Below are positions 33,648 to 42,192 of a stretch of 64,000 nucleotides of DNA, piece by piece (positions within the stretch are counted from its first letter, which is position 1; each line of letters starts with the position of its first letter). The stretch spans positions 210,001 through 274,000 of the forward strand of contig NZ_JAAGWY010000002.1 of NCBI RefSeq assembly GCF_010686705.1, written 5' to 3'. This DNA is from Leifsonia tongyongensis. Lineage in GTDB: Bacteria; Actinomycetota; Actinomycetes; Actinomycetales; Microbacteriaceae. A program made the position numbers and the translations under genes. The notes beneath the pieces were generated by a model. That model was not told the origin of the DNA, did not search any database, and saw only the letters and a list, made by a program, of their open reading frames with translations.

Positions 33648-34277
33648 GTGAGCACGAACCCCGCGGAACGGACACGATTCGTCGCGTGGAGCGGCGACGA
33701 GGACCCCGATCGGCTCGAAGCCGTCACCATCACCCTCGCTGCCGACCGTTTCAGCGCGCTCGGCACCTCCCGTGCCGCCGATTACACGACGAGCTGGGCC
33801 CTCGAGACGGGTTCCGGATGGGTGACCGAGCGCCTCGAGGTCGGCGTCACCGGGCTCGGCTGGTGGCGCCACCTCACTCTCGTTCGCGATCCGGCGGGCC
33901 ACTGGACCTCGGAGGCGGAGACCGAGGGGGAAGCCGACCTGCCGTCGCCGGGCATTGTGGATGCGGCTTCGATCGACGGCGCCAACGATTGCGATCTCGC
34001 GCTGTGCCCGGTCACCAACTCGATGCCTATCCTCCGGCTCGGGCTTCTCGACGCGGTGGGTCCGGCGACCGCACTCGTCATGGCGTGGGTCGACCTGCCG
34101 TCGCTGCAGGTCATCCGCAGCGACCAGGTGTACAGCGGAGTGCGCTCGTTCGACGCCGAGGTCGGCTCTGCCGTGGTGCGCTACGAGAGCGCGAACCGCG
34201 CCTTCATGGCAGACCTCACGGTGGATGAGGACGGCGTCGTCATCGACTACCCGTGGCTCGCGAAACGGCTCGAATGA
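33648..34277 (+). CDS. putative glycolipid-binding protein (PF06475-like)
   Basis: A 209-residue protein with the pattern of the glycolipid-binding family: RFVAWSGDEDPDRLEAVTI, SRAADYTTSWALETGSGW, then WWRHLTLVRDPAGHW and a C-terminal DYPWLAKRLE. Structures of the family show a beta-rich lipid-binding barrel. It has no signal peptide. GTG start at 33648 with GGAGGAGGAG four bases before; the frame extends upstream without coding support. Follows the HTH-citrate synthase by 86 bases on the same strand. Confidence 0.75.
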   Translation: MSTNPAERTRFVAWSGDEDPDRLEAVTITLAADRFSALGTSRAADYTTSWALETGSGWVTERLEVGVTGLGWWRHLTLVRDPAGHWTSEAETEGEADLPSPGIVDAASIDGANDCDLALCPVTNSMPILRLGLLDAVGPATALVMAWVDLPSLQVIRSDQVYSGVRSFDAEVGSAVVRYESANRAFMADLTVDEDGVVIDYPWLAKRLE

Positions 34278-34290
34278 CCTGCCTTACCCG

Positions 34291-35622
34291 TCAGGGTGTC
34301 GGGTCGAGCGCGTCGTAGTGGCGGAACGTATGCTGCAGCCGCAGGATCACCCCGACGGCGACGATGATCACGAGGCCGCCGAGCAGGGGCGGAAACCAGA
34401 GCACACCCGTCAGCGCCAGGATGCCGACGTACAGGTCGCCGAGGCGGGGTCCGCCGGCGACGACGACGGTGAAGATGCCCTGGAGCCGGCCGCGCATCAC
34501 ATCCGGAACGGAAGCCTGCAGGATCGTGGTCCGGAAGATCGAGCTGACGTTGTCCGCCGCTCCTGAGCCGGCGAGGAAGACCGACGCGAGCACGAGGGCC
34601 GGCAGGTTGGCGTCCGCGATGTTCTGGCCGACCGCCGCTCCCGCATTACCGAACGTCACCACGGCGAGCACGATGCCGAAACCGAGGATGCACGCGCCGT
34701 AGGCCATGATCGACCGCCCGACGGCGCGGCCCTGCCAGCGCACATGCCCGATCCGGCCCGAGAACACGCTGCAGACCAGCGTTCCGACCGCGCCCGCGGC
34801 GGTGAGGATGCCGACGGTCACCGGTCCGCCGCCGATGAGTAGCGCGCCGACCGCCGGGAACAGCGCGCGCGGCTGCCCGAAGGTCATGGCGATGATGTCG
34901 AGGATGAATGTCATCCGGATATTCGGAGCGGTCTTGAGGAACCGCAGGCCGAACATGACCGACTCGAGGCCCGGGCTCTGCCGTTCGCCTTCAGGGATGA
35001 TGCGCGGCAGGGTGAAGATCCCGAGGAACGCGGCAGTGAACAGGACCACGTCGATCGTGTACGTCCAGGGGATGCCGACTGTCGCGACCAGCAGGCCGGC
35101 GAGCGCCGGGCCGACGGTCACCATCACGCCGATGCTGATGCCGCTCAGCGCGCTGGCCGCCGGAAGGAGCCTGGTGGGGAGGAGCCGCGGGGTGATCGCC
35201 TGGCGTGTGCTCCCGATGACGGTGGCGGCGACGGCGTTGATGGTGGTGAGGACGTAGAGCGGCCACACGACCCGGATGTCGAGCCAGGCGAAGACGGCGA
35301 TCCCGAGGGTCGAGGTCCACGCGAGGATCGCCGACACCAGTGCGACCGTGCGGCGGTCGAATGAGTCGGCGAGGACGCCGCCGTACAGTCCGAAGACGAC
35401 CATCGGCGGAAGGGCGAACAGAGCGACGAGCGAGACGGCGAGCGTCGATCCGGTGATCGCGAAGATCTGCAACCCGACGGCGACGATCGTCATCTGGCCG
35501 CCGATGCCGGAGATGGAGCCGCCGATCCACAGCCGCGCGAATGCCGGGCTCTCCCTCAGCGGTGAGAGGTCGACGAAATGGCGTCGCCTGGCGAGCGTGG
35601 GTCCTTCTGGTCCGGTCGACAC
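34291..35622 (-). CDS. MFS transporter (EntS/MFS_3-like)
   Basis: A 443-residue 12-helix MFS protein. After a basic N-terminus it has RLWIGGSISGIGGQMTIVAV, YGGVLADSFDRRTVALVSA (motif A, D-R-R) and a second half starting RALFPAVGALLIGGGPVTVG. The pattern is that of EntS-like exporters of siderophores and drugs. No ribosome-binding site of note; GTG at 35620-35622 is the furthest plausible start. It lies 50 bases downstream of a small membrane protein on the same strand and overlaps nothing. Substrate unknown. Confidence 0.75.
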   Translation of the reverse strand: MSTGPEGPTLARRRHFVDLSPLRESPAFARLWIGGSISGIGGQMTIVAVGLQIFAITGSTLAVSLVALFALPPMVVFGLYGGVLADSFDRRTVALVSAILAWTSTLGIAVFAWLDIRVVWPLYVLTTINAVAATVIGSTRQAITPRLLPTRLLPAASALSGISIGVMVTVGPALAGLLVATVGIPWTYTIDVVLFTAAFLGIFTLPRIIPEGERQSPGLESVMFGLRFLKTAPNIRMTFILDIIAMTFGQPRALFPAVGALLIGGGPVTVGILTAAGAVGTLVCSVFSGRIGHVRWQGRAVGRSIMAYGACILGFGIVLAVVTFGNAGAAVGQNIADANLPALVLASVFLAGSGAADNVSSIFRTTILQASVPDVMRGRLQGIFTVVVAGGPRLGDLYVGILALTGVLWFPPLLGGLVIIVAVGVILRLQHTFRHYDALDPTP

Positions 35623-35672
35623 GGAATCGTTCGGCGGCTCCGCGTCGTCGTTGCGGTCGCGGATCCGCTCGC

Positions 35673-36113
35673 TCAGAATCTCGGTTTCTTGCTGAGCGCC
35701 ACGGCCGCGAGCGAGAACACCACACCGGCGAGCATGATCGTCACGGTGACGGCCTGGAGAACGACCTGCCAGAACGGAAGGAACGGGGTGACCGACACCC
35801 AGAGCCAGAGGATGGCGCCGATGAGCGTGATCACATAGCTGAACGTGCGGCGCGCGTAGAGCGCGTTGAGCGCCACCACGGTGCCTGCGACGGCGACCTG
35901 GAACAGCGGCAGCGCGTTCTGCGGCTGGTAGGTCCAGGTGGCGACGAGGCTCCAGATGCCGAAGACGAGGGTCGCCAGTACGACGATGGTGGCGAGGAGG
36001 TTGCCGAGAGCGCTCGGCAGTTCTGCACTCAGACTGCGGACGAGTCCGCCGACCTCATCGTCTTCGACGACTTCGACAGGGTACGGGGACGATGCGATCT
36101 GTGCTTGGCTCAC
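35673..36113 (-). CDS. hypothetical four-helix membrane protein
   Basis: A 146-residue protein with an acidic N-terminal 30 residues and four predicted membrane helices (LGNLLATIVVLATLVFGIWSL; LPLFQVAVAGTVVALNALYA; YVITLIGAILWLWVSVTPF; VLQAVTVTIMLAGVVFSLAA). Arrangement recalls SPW-repeat proteins but no motif was firmly found. GTG start (36111-36113) with TAGGAT seven bases upstream, so leaderless. Upstream of the MFS gene; co-transcription is plausible. Confidence 0.6.
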   Translation of the reverse strand: MSQAQIASSPYPVEVVEDDEVGGLVRSLSAELPSALGNLLATIVVLATLVFGIWSLVATWTYQPQNALPLFQVAVAGTVVALNALYARRTFSYVITLIGAILWLWVSVTPFLPFWQVVLQAVTVTIMLAGVVFSLAAVALSKKPRF

Positions 36114-36120
36114 AGCCAGA

Positions 36121-36126
36121 ATCCTA
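36121..36126 (-). promoter_or_regulatory. -10 hexamer TAGGAT of a leaderless gene
   Basis: Minus-strand TAGGAT seven bases before the GTG start of the four-helix membrane protein. Confidence 0.5.
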
Positions 36127-36257
36127 CGCTGCGGCGACCATCCAGCGCGAAGGGCGTGTCTTAGACAAATGATGGGTAACGCTCAGTCTGCTTGGACGCG
36201 CGCGCCTGAAGGTTGATCCATCGCAGTGACGAATCGCCCGACACGGAGGTGGCCACC

Positions 36258-36644
36258 ATGGATTCTCGATCAGCAGGAAAGCGCGTCGCCGTCTGGGTGA
36301 CCTCGATCGTCGGGCTGTCGAGCCTGGCCGCAGCGGGCATCACCTCGGTCGTGCTCTTCTCGGGCACGCAGTCGAGCGGGTCGTCGTCCACCGGGTCGTC
36401 GTCCACCGGGACCTCGTCATCGTCGTCGACGGGGTCAGGCAGTTCGTCGACCGGCTCATCCTCGACGGGCTCCTCCTCGGCCGGCTCCTCCTCATCCGGT
36501 TCATCCTCATCCTCATCCGGCACATCCGGCACCTCCGGCACATCCGGCACCTCCGGCACATCCGGCACCTCCAACTCATCCGGCTCCTCCTCGGTCGGCC
36601 AGAGCCAGGGCGGCCCGTCGCAGGGCCAGTCCTCGGGGTCGTGA
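36258..36644 (+). CDS. Ser/Gly/Thr-rich membrane-anchored protein
   Basis: A 128-residue protein: a short basic N-terminus, one hydrophobic helix (VAVWVTSIVGLSSLAAAGITSV) and then about 90 residues of Ser, Gly and Thr, with SSTGSS and GTSGTS repeats. ATG at 36258 with GGAGGT. In similar actinobacterial operons the gene before apbE encodes an FMN-binding domain protein with a Ser/Gly-rich linker; here only the anchor and linker remain, and no FMN-binding domain or SGAT flavinylation motif is present. Function unknown; it leads the redox operon. Confidence 0.6.
   Translation: MDSRSAGKRVAVWVTSIVGLSSLAAAGITSVVLFSGTQSSGSSSTGSSSTGTSSSSSTGSGSSSTGSSSTGSSSAGSSSSGSSSSSSGTSGTSGTSGTSGTSGTSNSSGSSSVGQSQGGPSQGQSSGS
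36521..36571. repeat. 18-bp tandem repeat inside the Ser-rich gene
   Basis: Nearly perfect copies of CACATCCGGCACCTCCGG encode the GTSGTS repeats. Prone to length changes. Confidence 0.6.
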
Positions 36645-36645
36645 C

Positions 36646-37617
36646 ATGTGTGCCGCGACCGCCGACTGGAACCTGTGGAGCACCTCCGCCCACCTCGTCG
36701 TGACCAAGCCGAGCGTTCTCGCGCGGGCCGAACGGATGACGCGTGAGCTCACCGAGGCTGTCGACCTCGCGTGCAGCCGTTTCCGTGACGACTCCGAACT
36801 CTCGATCCTGCAGTCGGCGCCCCGCTTCGGCGCGCCCGCGCCTGTGAGCCCGGTCCTCGCCGATCTCATCCGCGCGGCGCTCTGGGCTGCGGCGCTGACC
36901 GACGGGGCGGTGGACCCCACCCTCGGCAACGACCTGCTCGCGCTCGGCTACGACCGCGACATCGCGCGCCTCGACCCTCCCGCCGACGGCGACCTCCCTG
37001 TCGACATCACTGTCGGTCTCGAGCGCCGCAGCCCCGGCCGGCGCCGGGTCCTCCTCGATGGCGACCGTCTCACCGTGCCCGACGACCTGCGGCTCGATCT
37101 CGGCGCGACGGCCAAAGCGGTCGCCGCCGACCGTATCGCCGAGCGCATCGCCGACGAACTCGGCTGCGGCGTGCTCATCTCCCTCGGAGGCGACATCGCG
37201 ACCGCGGGGCCGGCGATCGACGCACACTGGGAGATCCTCGTGCAGGACACACAGGCCGACCCCGCCCAGCAGGTTGCCCTTCCCTCGGGGCTTGCGATGG
37301 CGACGTCGAGCACACGCAAGCGGCGCTGGAGCCAGTCCGGCCTCCCGCGTCACCACATCCTCGACCCGCGTTTCGGACTGCCGGTCGAACCGGTCTGGCG
37401 CAGCGCCACGGTCGCGGCGGCGTCGTGCCTGCGTGCGAACGCACTGAGCACGGCCGCGATCGTGAGGGGAACGGATGCACCGGCATGGCTGGCCTCAGCC
37501 GGTGCGGATGCGCGCCTCGTCGACCGCGACGGACGTGTCGTCACGACGGGCAACTGGCCGGCCGAGGAGGCGCAGCACTCGGCAGCCCAGCACGCCGCGG
37601 CGGTGGGCCATGAATGA
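36646..37617 (+). CDS. apbE: FAD:protein FMN transferase (ApbE family)
   Basis: A 323-residue ApbE-type flavin transferase, which attaches FMN from FAD to Ser/Thr of target proteins with Mg. The conserved core is LRLDLGATAKAVAADRIAE and GVLISLGGDIATAG, then HHILDPRFGLP and the C-terminal WRSATVAAASCLRANALSTA with metal and FAD contacts. No lipobox or signal peptide, so this copy is cytoplasmic, as in actinobacterial redox operons. The ATG is one base after the stop of the Ser-rich gene, and its end overlaps the next gene by eight bases. Its flavinylation target is not evident. Confidence 0.85.
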   Translation: MCAATADWNLWSTSAHLVVTKPSVLARAERMTRELTEAVDLACSRFRDDSELSILQSAPRFGAPAPVSPVLADLIRAALWAAALTDGAVDPTLGNDLLALGYDRDIARLDPPADGDLPVDITVGLERRSPGRRRVLLDGDRLTVPDDLRLDLGATAKAVAADRIAERIADELGCGVLISLGGDIATAGPAIDAHWEILVQDTQADPAQQVALPSGLAMATSSTRKRRWSQSGLPRHHILDPRFGLPVEPVWRSATVAAASCLRANALSTAAIVRGTDAPAWLASAGADARLVDRDGRVVTTGNWPAEEAQHSAAQHAAAVGHE

Positions 37618-38167
37618 GGCGCTCTGGGCGTTCGGTCGCGCCAGCGGCGTCATCGCACTCGCTCTGTTCACGGTGTCGGTCCTTCTCGGCATCACCAACC
37701 GTTCGGGTCGGCCGCTGCCCGGGATGCCGCGCTTCTCCGTCGCGCTCGTTCATCGCAACGTCGCGCTGCTCGCATCAGTCTTCCTGGTGTTGCACGTCGG
37801 CACGCTCATCCTCGACCCATTCTCGAAGCTCACACTCGCCGACGTGGTGATCCCGTTCGTCGGATCGTTCAAGCCGCTGTGGCAGGGGCTCGGCACGGTC
37901 GCCTTCGACCTGGTGATCGCGATAGTGGTCACGGGCCTGCTGAGACGGCGGATCGGCGCCCGCACCTTCCGGTTCGTGCACTGGTTCACGTATGCGATGT
38001 GGCCGATCGCGGTGCTCCACTCGATCGGCAACGGAACCAACGGGACGAGCGGATGGTTCATCCTGTTCGCGATCATTTCCGCCGCGCTGGTCCTTGCAGC
38101 CGTGATCTGGCGCCTCTCCGCCCGATTCGGCGAGACCGACCGTGTCCGACAGGAGACCCTCTCGTGA
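37610..38167 (+). CDS. ferric reductase-like transmembrane (haem b) protein
   Basis: A 185-residue membrane protein of the ferric-reductase-like transmembrane family. Five or six helices start at ASGVIALALFTVSVLLGI. The His pairs LVHRNVALLASVFLVLHVG and FVHWFTYAMWPIAVLHSIG fit two b-type haems. It lacks an FAD/NAD domain, so it needs partner proteins for reducing power. ATG at 37610; eight-base overlap with apbE and a four-base GTGA overlap with the downstream gene show tight coupling. Confidence 0.8.
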   Translation: MNEALWAFGRASGVIALALFTVSVLLGITNRSGRPLPGMPRFSVALVHRNVALLASVFLVLHVGTLILDPFSKLTLADVVIPFVGSFKPLWQGLGTVAFDLVIAIVVTGLLRRRIGARTFRFVHWFTYAMWPIAVLHSIGNGTNGTSGWFILFAIISAALVLAAVIWRLSARFGETDRVRQETLS

Positions 38168-39417
38168 CGATCACCGACAGCCCGACGACCAGCCGGCAGA
38201 AGGACGCGCAGGTGAGCCTGAACCGAATCTTCGCCGCCGGTGCTGCGGCCGACTACGCCACGCACCTGAGGGTTCACGGTGCTTTCGACCCCCGCGCCGT
38301 CGCATCCGGATTGCTGCACGAGCTGGAGCGTTCGGGGCTGACCGGGCGCGGGGGAGCAGGCTTCGCAGCCTGGCGGAAACTCGGCGCCACGGAGGACGCA
38401 GCGAACGCACGTGCCTTCAGCGGTTCGGCGACCGTGATCGCCAACGGTGCCGAGGGCGAGCCCCGAAGCTGGAAGGACGCCGTCCTCCTCAAGAATGCGC
38501 CTCACCTCGTCATCGACGGTCTCCTCGCTGCAGGCGCGGCCCTCGGGAGGTCGCGCCTGTATGTCTATGCCTCCGAGGGGAGCCTGGATTCGGTCCGGGC
38601 GGCCGTTGCCGAACGTCGCGACGCGCGCGCGATCACGCTCATGGCGGCTCCGGACACCTTCATCTCCGGTGAGGCGTCGGCCGTTGTGAACTCGATCGAG
38701 AACGACGATGCGCGTCCACGCGATCATGTCCGTCGCCTCAGTGAAAGCGGCCTGCGCAAGCGACCGACGCTGGTTCACAACGTCGAGACCCTCGCGCACA
38801 TCGGCCTCATCGCGCGCCACGGGGCGGATTGGTTCCGTGAAGCCGGGGCGGTTCGTGACCCGGGGACGCGCCTGGTGACGGTGTCCGGCGACGTCGGTCG
38901 AGAGGGTGTCTTCGAGATTGCCGGTGGCATGCGGCTGAGCGACATCCTCGCCGCGGCCGGAGTCGATCGAGACCGCGTCTCAGCCGTGCTCGTCGGCGGC
39001 TATCACGGAACCTGGCTGCGCTCGACGCAGCTAGACGTGCCCTTTTCCGCATCCGGTCTCGCGTCGGCAGGCGCGCAGCCCGGCGCCGGCGTACTGATCG
39101 TGATCGGGCGTCAGCGCTGCGGGCTCGCGTCGACGGCGGAGATCGTGGAATACCTGGCCGCCGAGTCCGCCCGGCAGTGCGGTCCGTGCATGTTCGGCCT
39201 GCCCGCCCTTGCAGAGCGCATGTCCGCGCTGGCGGCAGGTCAGGTCCAGCGGCACGGTGTAGCTGACGTCGCGCGTCTCGCCGATTCGGTGACCGGCCGT
39301 GGTGCCTGCCATCATCCCGACGGCACCGCTCGTCTCGTACAGAGCGCCCTCGTCGCCTTCGATGATGACGTGAAGGCGCACCTGTCGGGTCGTTGCACGC
39401 GAGCGGCCAGGGCCTGA
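38164..39417 (+). CDS. NuoF-like flavin/Fe-S (SLBB) oxidoreductase
   Basis: A 417-residue relative of the NADH-binding NuoF/HoxF/RnfC group. Motifs: GRGGAGFAAWRKLGA, then NGAEGEPRSWKDAVLLKNAPH (FMN/NADH site) and VHNVETLAHIGLI. The C-terminal Fe-S part has ARQCGPCMFGLPA and a later GRGACHHPDG. NuoF has four cysteines (Cx2Cx2C...C), but only three of the four positions appear here, because the first Cys is replaced. Likely an electron-transfer subunit delivering NAD(P)H electrons to the membrane haem protein. GTG start overlaps the previous stop. Ends 18 bases before the ferredoxin gene. Confidence 0.75.
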   Translation: MTITDSPTTSRQKDAQVSLNRIFAAGAAADYATHLRVHGAFDPRAVASGLLHELERSGLTGRGGAGFAAWRKLGATEDAANARAFSGSATVIANGAEGEPRSWKDAVLLKNAPHLVIDGLLAAGAALGRSRLYVYASEGSLDSVRAAVAERRDARAITLMAAPDTFISGEASAVVNSIENDDARPRDHVRRLSESGLRKRPTLVHNVETLAHIGLIARHGADWFREAGAVRDPGTRLVTVSGDVGREGVFEIAGGMRLSDILAAAGVDRDRVSAVLVGGYHGTWLRSTQLDVPFSASGLASAGAQPGAGVLIVIGRQRCGLASTAEIVEYLAAESARQCGPCMFGLPALAERMSALAAGQVQRHGVADVARLADSVTGRGACHHPDGTARLVQSALVAFDDDVKAHLSGRCTRAARA

Positions 39418-39435
39418 GCCGGGAAGGGACGCGAG

Positions 39436-39663
39436 ATGTCCTCTGCACGACTGCACATCGACTGGACGGCCTGTGACGGCCGTGGGCTGTGCGCGGAACT
39501 CCTGCCACGACTCATCGGGCGCGATGAGTGGGGTTTCCCGGTTGCGCTCAAGGGCGGGGTCGCCGCACGGAGTGACATCCCTGTCGGGGCAGGCGACCTC
39601 GAGGCGGCCGAAGAGGCGGTGGCGCTCTGCCCGCTGGTCGCCCTGCGCCTGCGCACCGACTAG
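39436..39663 (+). CDS. 3Fe-4S-type ferredoxin
   Basis: A 75-residue ferredoxin. DWTACDGRGLCAELLP has Cys13 and Cys19 and a distant CP pair, ALCPLVALRL with Cys64. The three-cysteine pattern (C-x5-C...CP) is that of 3Fe-4S ferredoxins found next to P450s or oxidoreductases. Short, acidic and without signal. It ends the redox operon and is the probable soluble partner of the NuoF-like protein. Confidence 0.8.
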   Translation: MSSARLHIDWTACDGRGLCAELLPRLIGRDEWGFPVALKGGVAARSDIPVGAGDLEAAEEAVALCPLVALRLRTD

Positions 39664-39677
39664 CGGAGCATCCCGCG

Positions 39678-42119
39678 CTACGCCTCGGCGACGTTGATGT
39701 CCGCGACGGACTTGTCGGGCCGCAGCCCCCGCCACGACGGCTGTCGGAGCCGGCGGGTGGGCGTCCACTCGGCGAATTCGACCTCGCCGACGAGGTCGGG
39801 ACGCACCCAGTGGGCGTCGCGCGCGTCGAGCGATGGCACGTCGGTGACGGGGCTGGTCTTGCGGGACCGCGGTTTCAGGAGCTTGAGAAGATCGTCGAGC
39901 TCGGCGTCGGTGAACCCCGTACCGACCCGGCCGACGTACCGCAGCCCGTCGCCGTCGGGGAACCCGAGCAGAAGCGACCCGATCGAGTCGGCCCGACGAC
40001 CGTTGCCGGGTCGCCAGCCGACGATCACGATTTCGAGGTCTCGGTGGTTCTTGATCTTGATCCAGGTGCGCGAGCGGCGACCTGGGCTGTAGGTGCCGTC
40101 GCGCTGCTTCGCCATGACTCCCTCGAGCCCGAGCTCCTTGCTGCTGGCGACCGCATGCTGGAGGTCGCCGGCGAACGCCGGAGGCACCTGGATGCTGCTT
40201 CCCTTCGGCGGCCGCACCAGCTTCTGCAGGGCGTCGCGCCGCTCGTCGTACGGTTTGCCCACCAGTTTCGCTCCGTCGAGTTCGAGCAGGTCGAACAGCA
40301 TGAAATGGGCGGGCGCTCGCTTGGCCGCGGCCTCCACCTCGTGCGGGCGGGTGAGCTTCATCCGGGTCTGCAGCAGCCCGAAGTCGGGGCGTCCACGGGT
40401 GTCGAGGGTCACCACCTCGCCGTCGAGCACGGCCTCGTGGTCGCCCACGAGGCTGACGAGTTCCTGAAGCTCGGGGTAGCTGACCGTCTGGTCGATCCCG
40501 TTGCGGCTGGTGAGGGCCAACCGCCCCTCCGAGACGGTGGCGATCGCGCGGATGCCGTCCCATTTCATCTCGAAAGCCCAGTCCGACTCGTCGAGGATGT
40601 CGGCGGCGCTCCCGAGCGTGGCGAGCATGGGCTCTATCGTCGACGCGGATGCGCGGGGTGCGGGTGTCGCATCCCGTTTCGTGCCCGACGCGCTCGTCTT
40701 CGGTCGCTGGTCCGGCGCATCCGCCGGCTTCATCAGGTGGATGAGCCAGTTCTGGTCGGCCTTGCCTTCGCCGCCCGTGTGGATGAGCGCGAACCGTTTG
40801 TCGCCTTCGAGACCGCCGCCCTTCGAACCGTGCAGCGTCACGATCACCTCTTTGCCGTCGCGCCATTTCTCGAGGTCGTAGTCTCCCGCGTCCCAGATGT
40901 CGACGTGCCCGGCGCCGTATTCCCCATGCGGAATATCTCCTTCGAAGGCTCCGTATTCGAGGGGATGGTCTTCGACGTGTACGGCGAGATGGTTGGTGCC
41001 CGTGTCCGTGGGAACACCTTTGGGCAGAGCCCAGCTCACGAGCACTCCGTCGTGTTCGAGCCGGAAGTCCCAGTGCAGCCGCCGGGCGTGGTGCTCCTGG
41101 ATCACGAAGGTGCGGCCCGTCGTCGAATGCGGGACCTCATCCGGCACCGGCTCGGGTGTCTTCGACGCGTCGCGCTTGCTGCGATAGGTGGTGAGCCGGT
41201 CGGCTGCTGCCGCGTGGGGATCGTCCAGGCCCGCCGACAGCGCGGCCAGGGGATCGCCGCTCTTCTTCACCCGTCGAAGCACCTCCTCGAAGTCGAGGTG
41301 GGCGAGGTCCTTCGACGCGAGTTCCTTCCACGTGCGCGGTGCCGCGACCGTCGGATGGAGCCTGCCGCGCAGCGAATACGGCGCGATCGTCGTCTTGGCC
41401 GCGTTGTTCTGGCTCCAGTCGACGAAGACCTTGCCCGCACGGATCGCCCGTTTCATGTCGCTGACGACCAGGTCGGGGTGGTCGGCTTCGAGGGCCCGCG
41501 CGAGTTCGTGCGCAACCGCGGAGATCGCATCCGAATTCTGGCTTCCGTCGAGCGCAGCGTAGAGGTGGATGCCCTTGCTGCCGCTCGTCACCGGGAACGG
41601 ATCGAGTCCCATGTCGGTCAGGATGTCGCGGGCGAACCGCGCGACCTCCGCGCAGTCCGCAAGCGTCACGCCGTCGCCGGGGTCGAGGTCGAGGACGAGC
41701 CGGTCGGGGTTCTTCGGCTGGCCGTTGCGGCCGAACCGCCATTGCGGAACGTGGATCTCGAGGGATGCGATCTGCGCCAGCCAGACCAGGGTCGCCCGGT
41801 CGTCGACGAGCGGATACGTGTTGGTGCTGGTCTTGTGGGTGAGGGTGCCGCGGTGCAGCCAGTCGGGTGCGGAGGAGTCGAGGTTCTTCTGGAAGAACAC
41901 CTCGCCCGGTTCGTCTTCGGTGCCGACCCCGTGCACCCAGCGTTTGCGCGTCGCCGGGCGTCCCCGGGTGTGGGGGAGCATCACATCCGCGACCGTCGCG
42001 TAGTAGTGGATGACCTCGGCCTTGGTCGTCCCGGTGGCCGGATACATCACCTTGTCGAGGTTGGTGAGCTTCATGCGCCGACCGTCGATGTCGACGATCT
42101 CCGTGTCGCTCTTCGCCAT
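39678..42119 (-). CDS. ligD: ATP-dependent DNA ligase LigD (non-homologous end joining)
   Basis: An 813-residue multifunctional LigD. The polymerase/primase domain (residues 1-290) has VLDLDPGDG with catalytic Asp144 and Asp146. The phosphoesterase domain follows (HHARRLHWDFRLEHDG, residues 343-358). The ligase domain is last (EMKWDGIRAI with nucleotidyl-acceptor Lys519). The order polymerase-phosphoesterase-ligase is that of mycobacterial LigD. It repairs double-strand breaks with Ku, encoded divergently. The ATG at 42117-42119 is chosen because TAGCGT lies six bases upstream on the minus strand; a GTG two codons earlier is possible. Its 3' end converges on the ferredoxin gene. Confidence 0.95.
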   Translation of the reverse strand: MAKSDTEIVDIDGRRMKLTNLDKVMYPATGTTKAEVIHYYATVADVMLPHTRGRPATRKRWVHGVGTEDEPGEVFFQKNLDSSAPDWLHRGTLTHKTSTNTYPLVDDRATLVWLAQIASLEIHVPQWRFGRNGQPKNPDRLVLDLDPGDGVTLADCAEVARFARDILTDMGLDPFPVTSGSKGIHLYAALDGSQNSDAISAVAHELARALEADHPDLVVSDMKRAIRAGKVFVDWSQNNAAKTTIAPYSLRGRLHPTVAAPRTWKELASKDLAHLDFEEVLRRVKKSGDPLAALSAGLDDPHAAAADRLTTYRSKRDASKTPEPVPDEVPHSTTGRTFVIQEHHARRLHWDFRLEHDGVLVSWALPKGVPTDTGTNHLAVHVEDHPLEYGAFEGDIPHGEYGAGHVDIWDAGDYDLEKWRDGKEVIVTLHGSKGGGLEGDKRFALIHTGGEGKADQNWLIHLMKPADAPDQRPKTSASGTKRDATPAPRASASTIEPMLATLGSAADILDESDWAFEMKWDGIRAIATVSEGRLALTSRNGIDQTVSYPELQELVSLVGDHEAVLDGEVVTLDTRGRPDFGLLQTRMKLTRPHEVEAAAKRAPAHFMLFDLLELDGAKLVGKPYDERRDALQKLVRPPKGSSIQVPPAFAGDLQHAVASSKELGLEGVMAKQRDGTYSPGRRSRTWIKIKNHRDLEIVIVGWRPGNGRRADSIGSLLLGFPDGDGLRYVGRVGTGFTDAELDDLLKLLKPRSRKTSPVTDVPSLDARDAHWVRPDLVGEVEFAEWTPTRRLRQPSWRGLRPDKSVADINVAEA

Positions 42120-42125
42120 GCCCAC

Positions 42126-42131
42126 ACGCTA
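42126..42131 (-). promoter_or_regulatory. -10 hexamer TAGCGT of leaderless ligD
   Basis: Minus-strand TAGCGT with six bases before the ATG, in the 73-base divergent gap between ligD and ku. Confidence 0.5.
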
Positions 42132-42192
42132 CGCCGGGCCAAAACGTCAAGTAAAGGTTGAAATAGAGCCGATCAGTGGTGGAATAGGTGCC

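Noticed and set aside
39810-42161. 783-codon plus-strand frame opposite ligD
   Set aside because: Shadow of the LigD frame in high-GC DNA; its Arg/Val/Gly-rich product has no domain.
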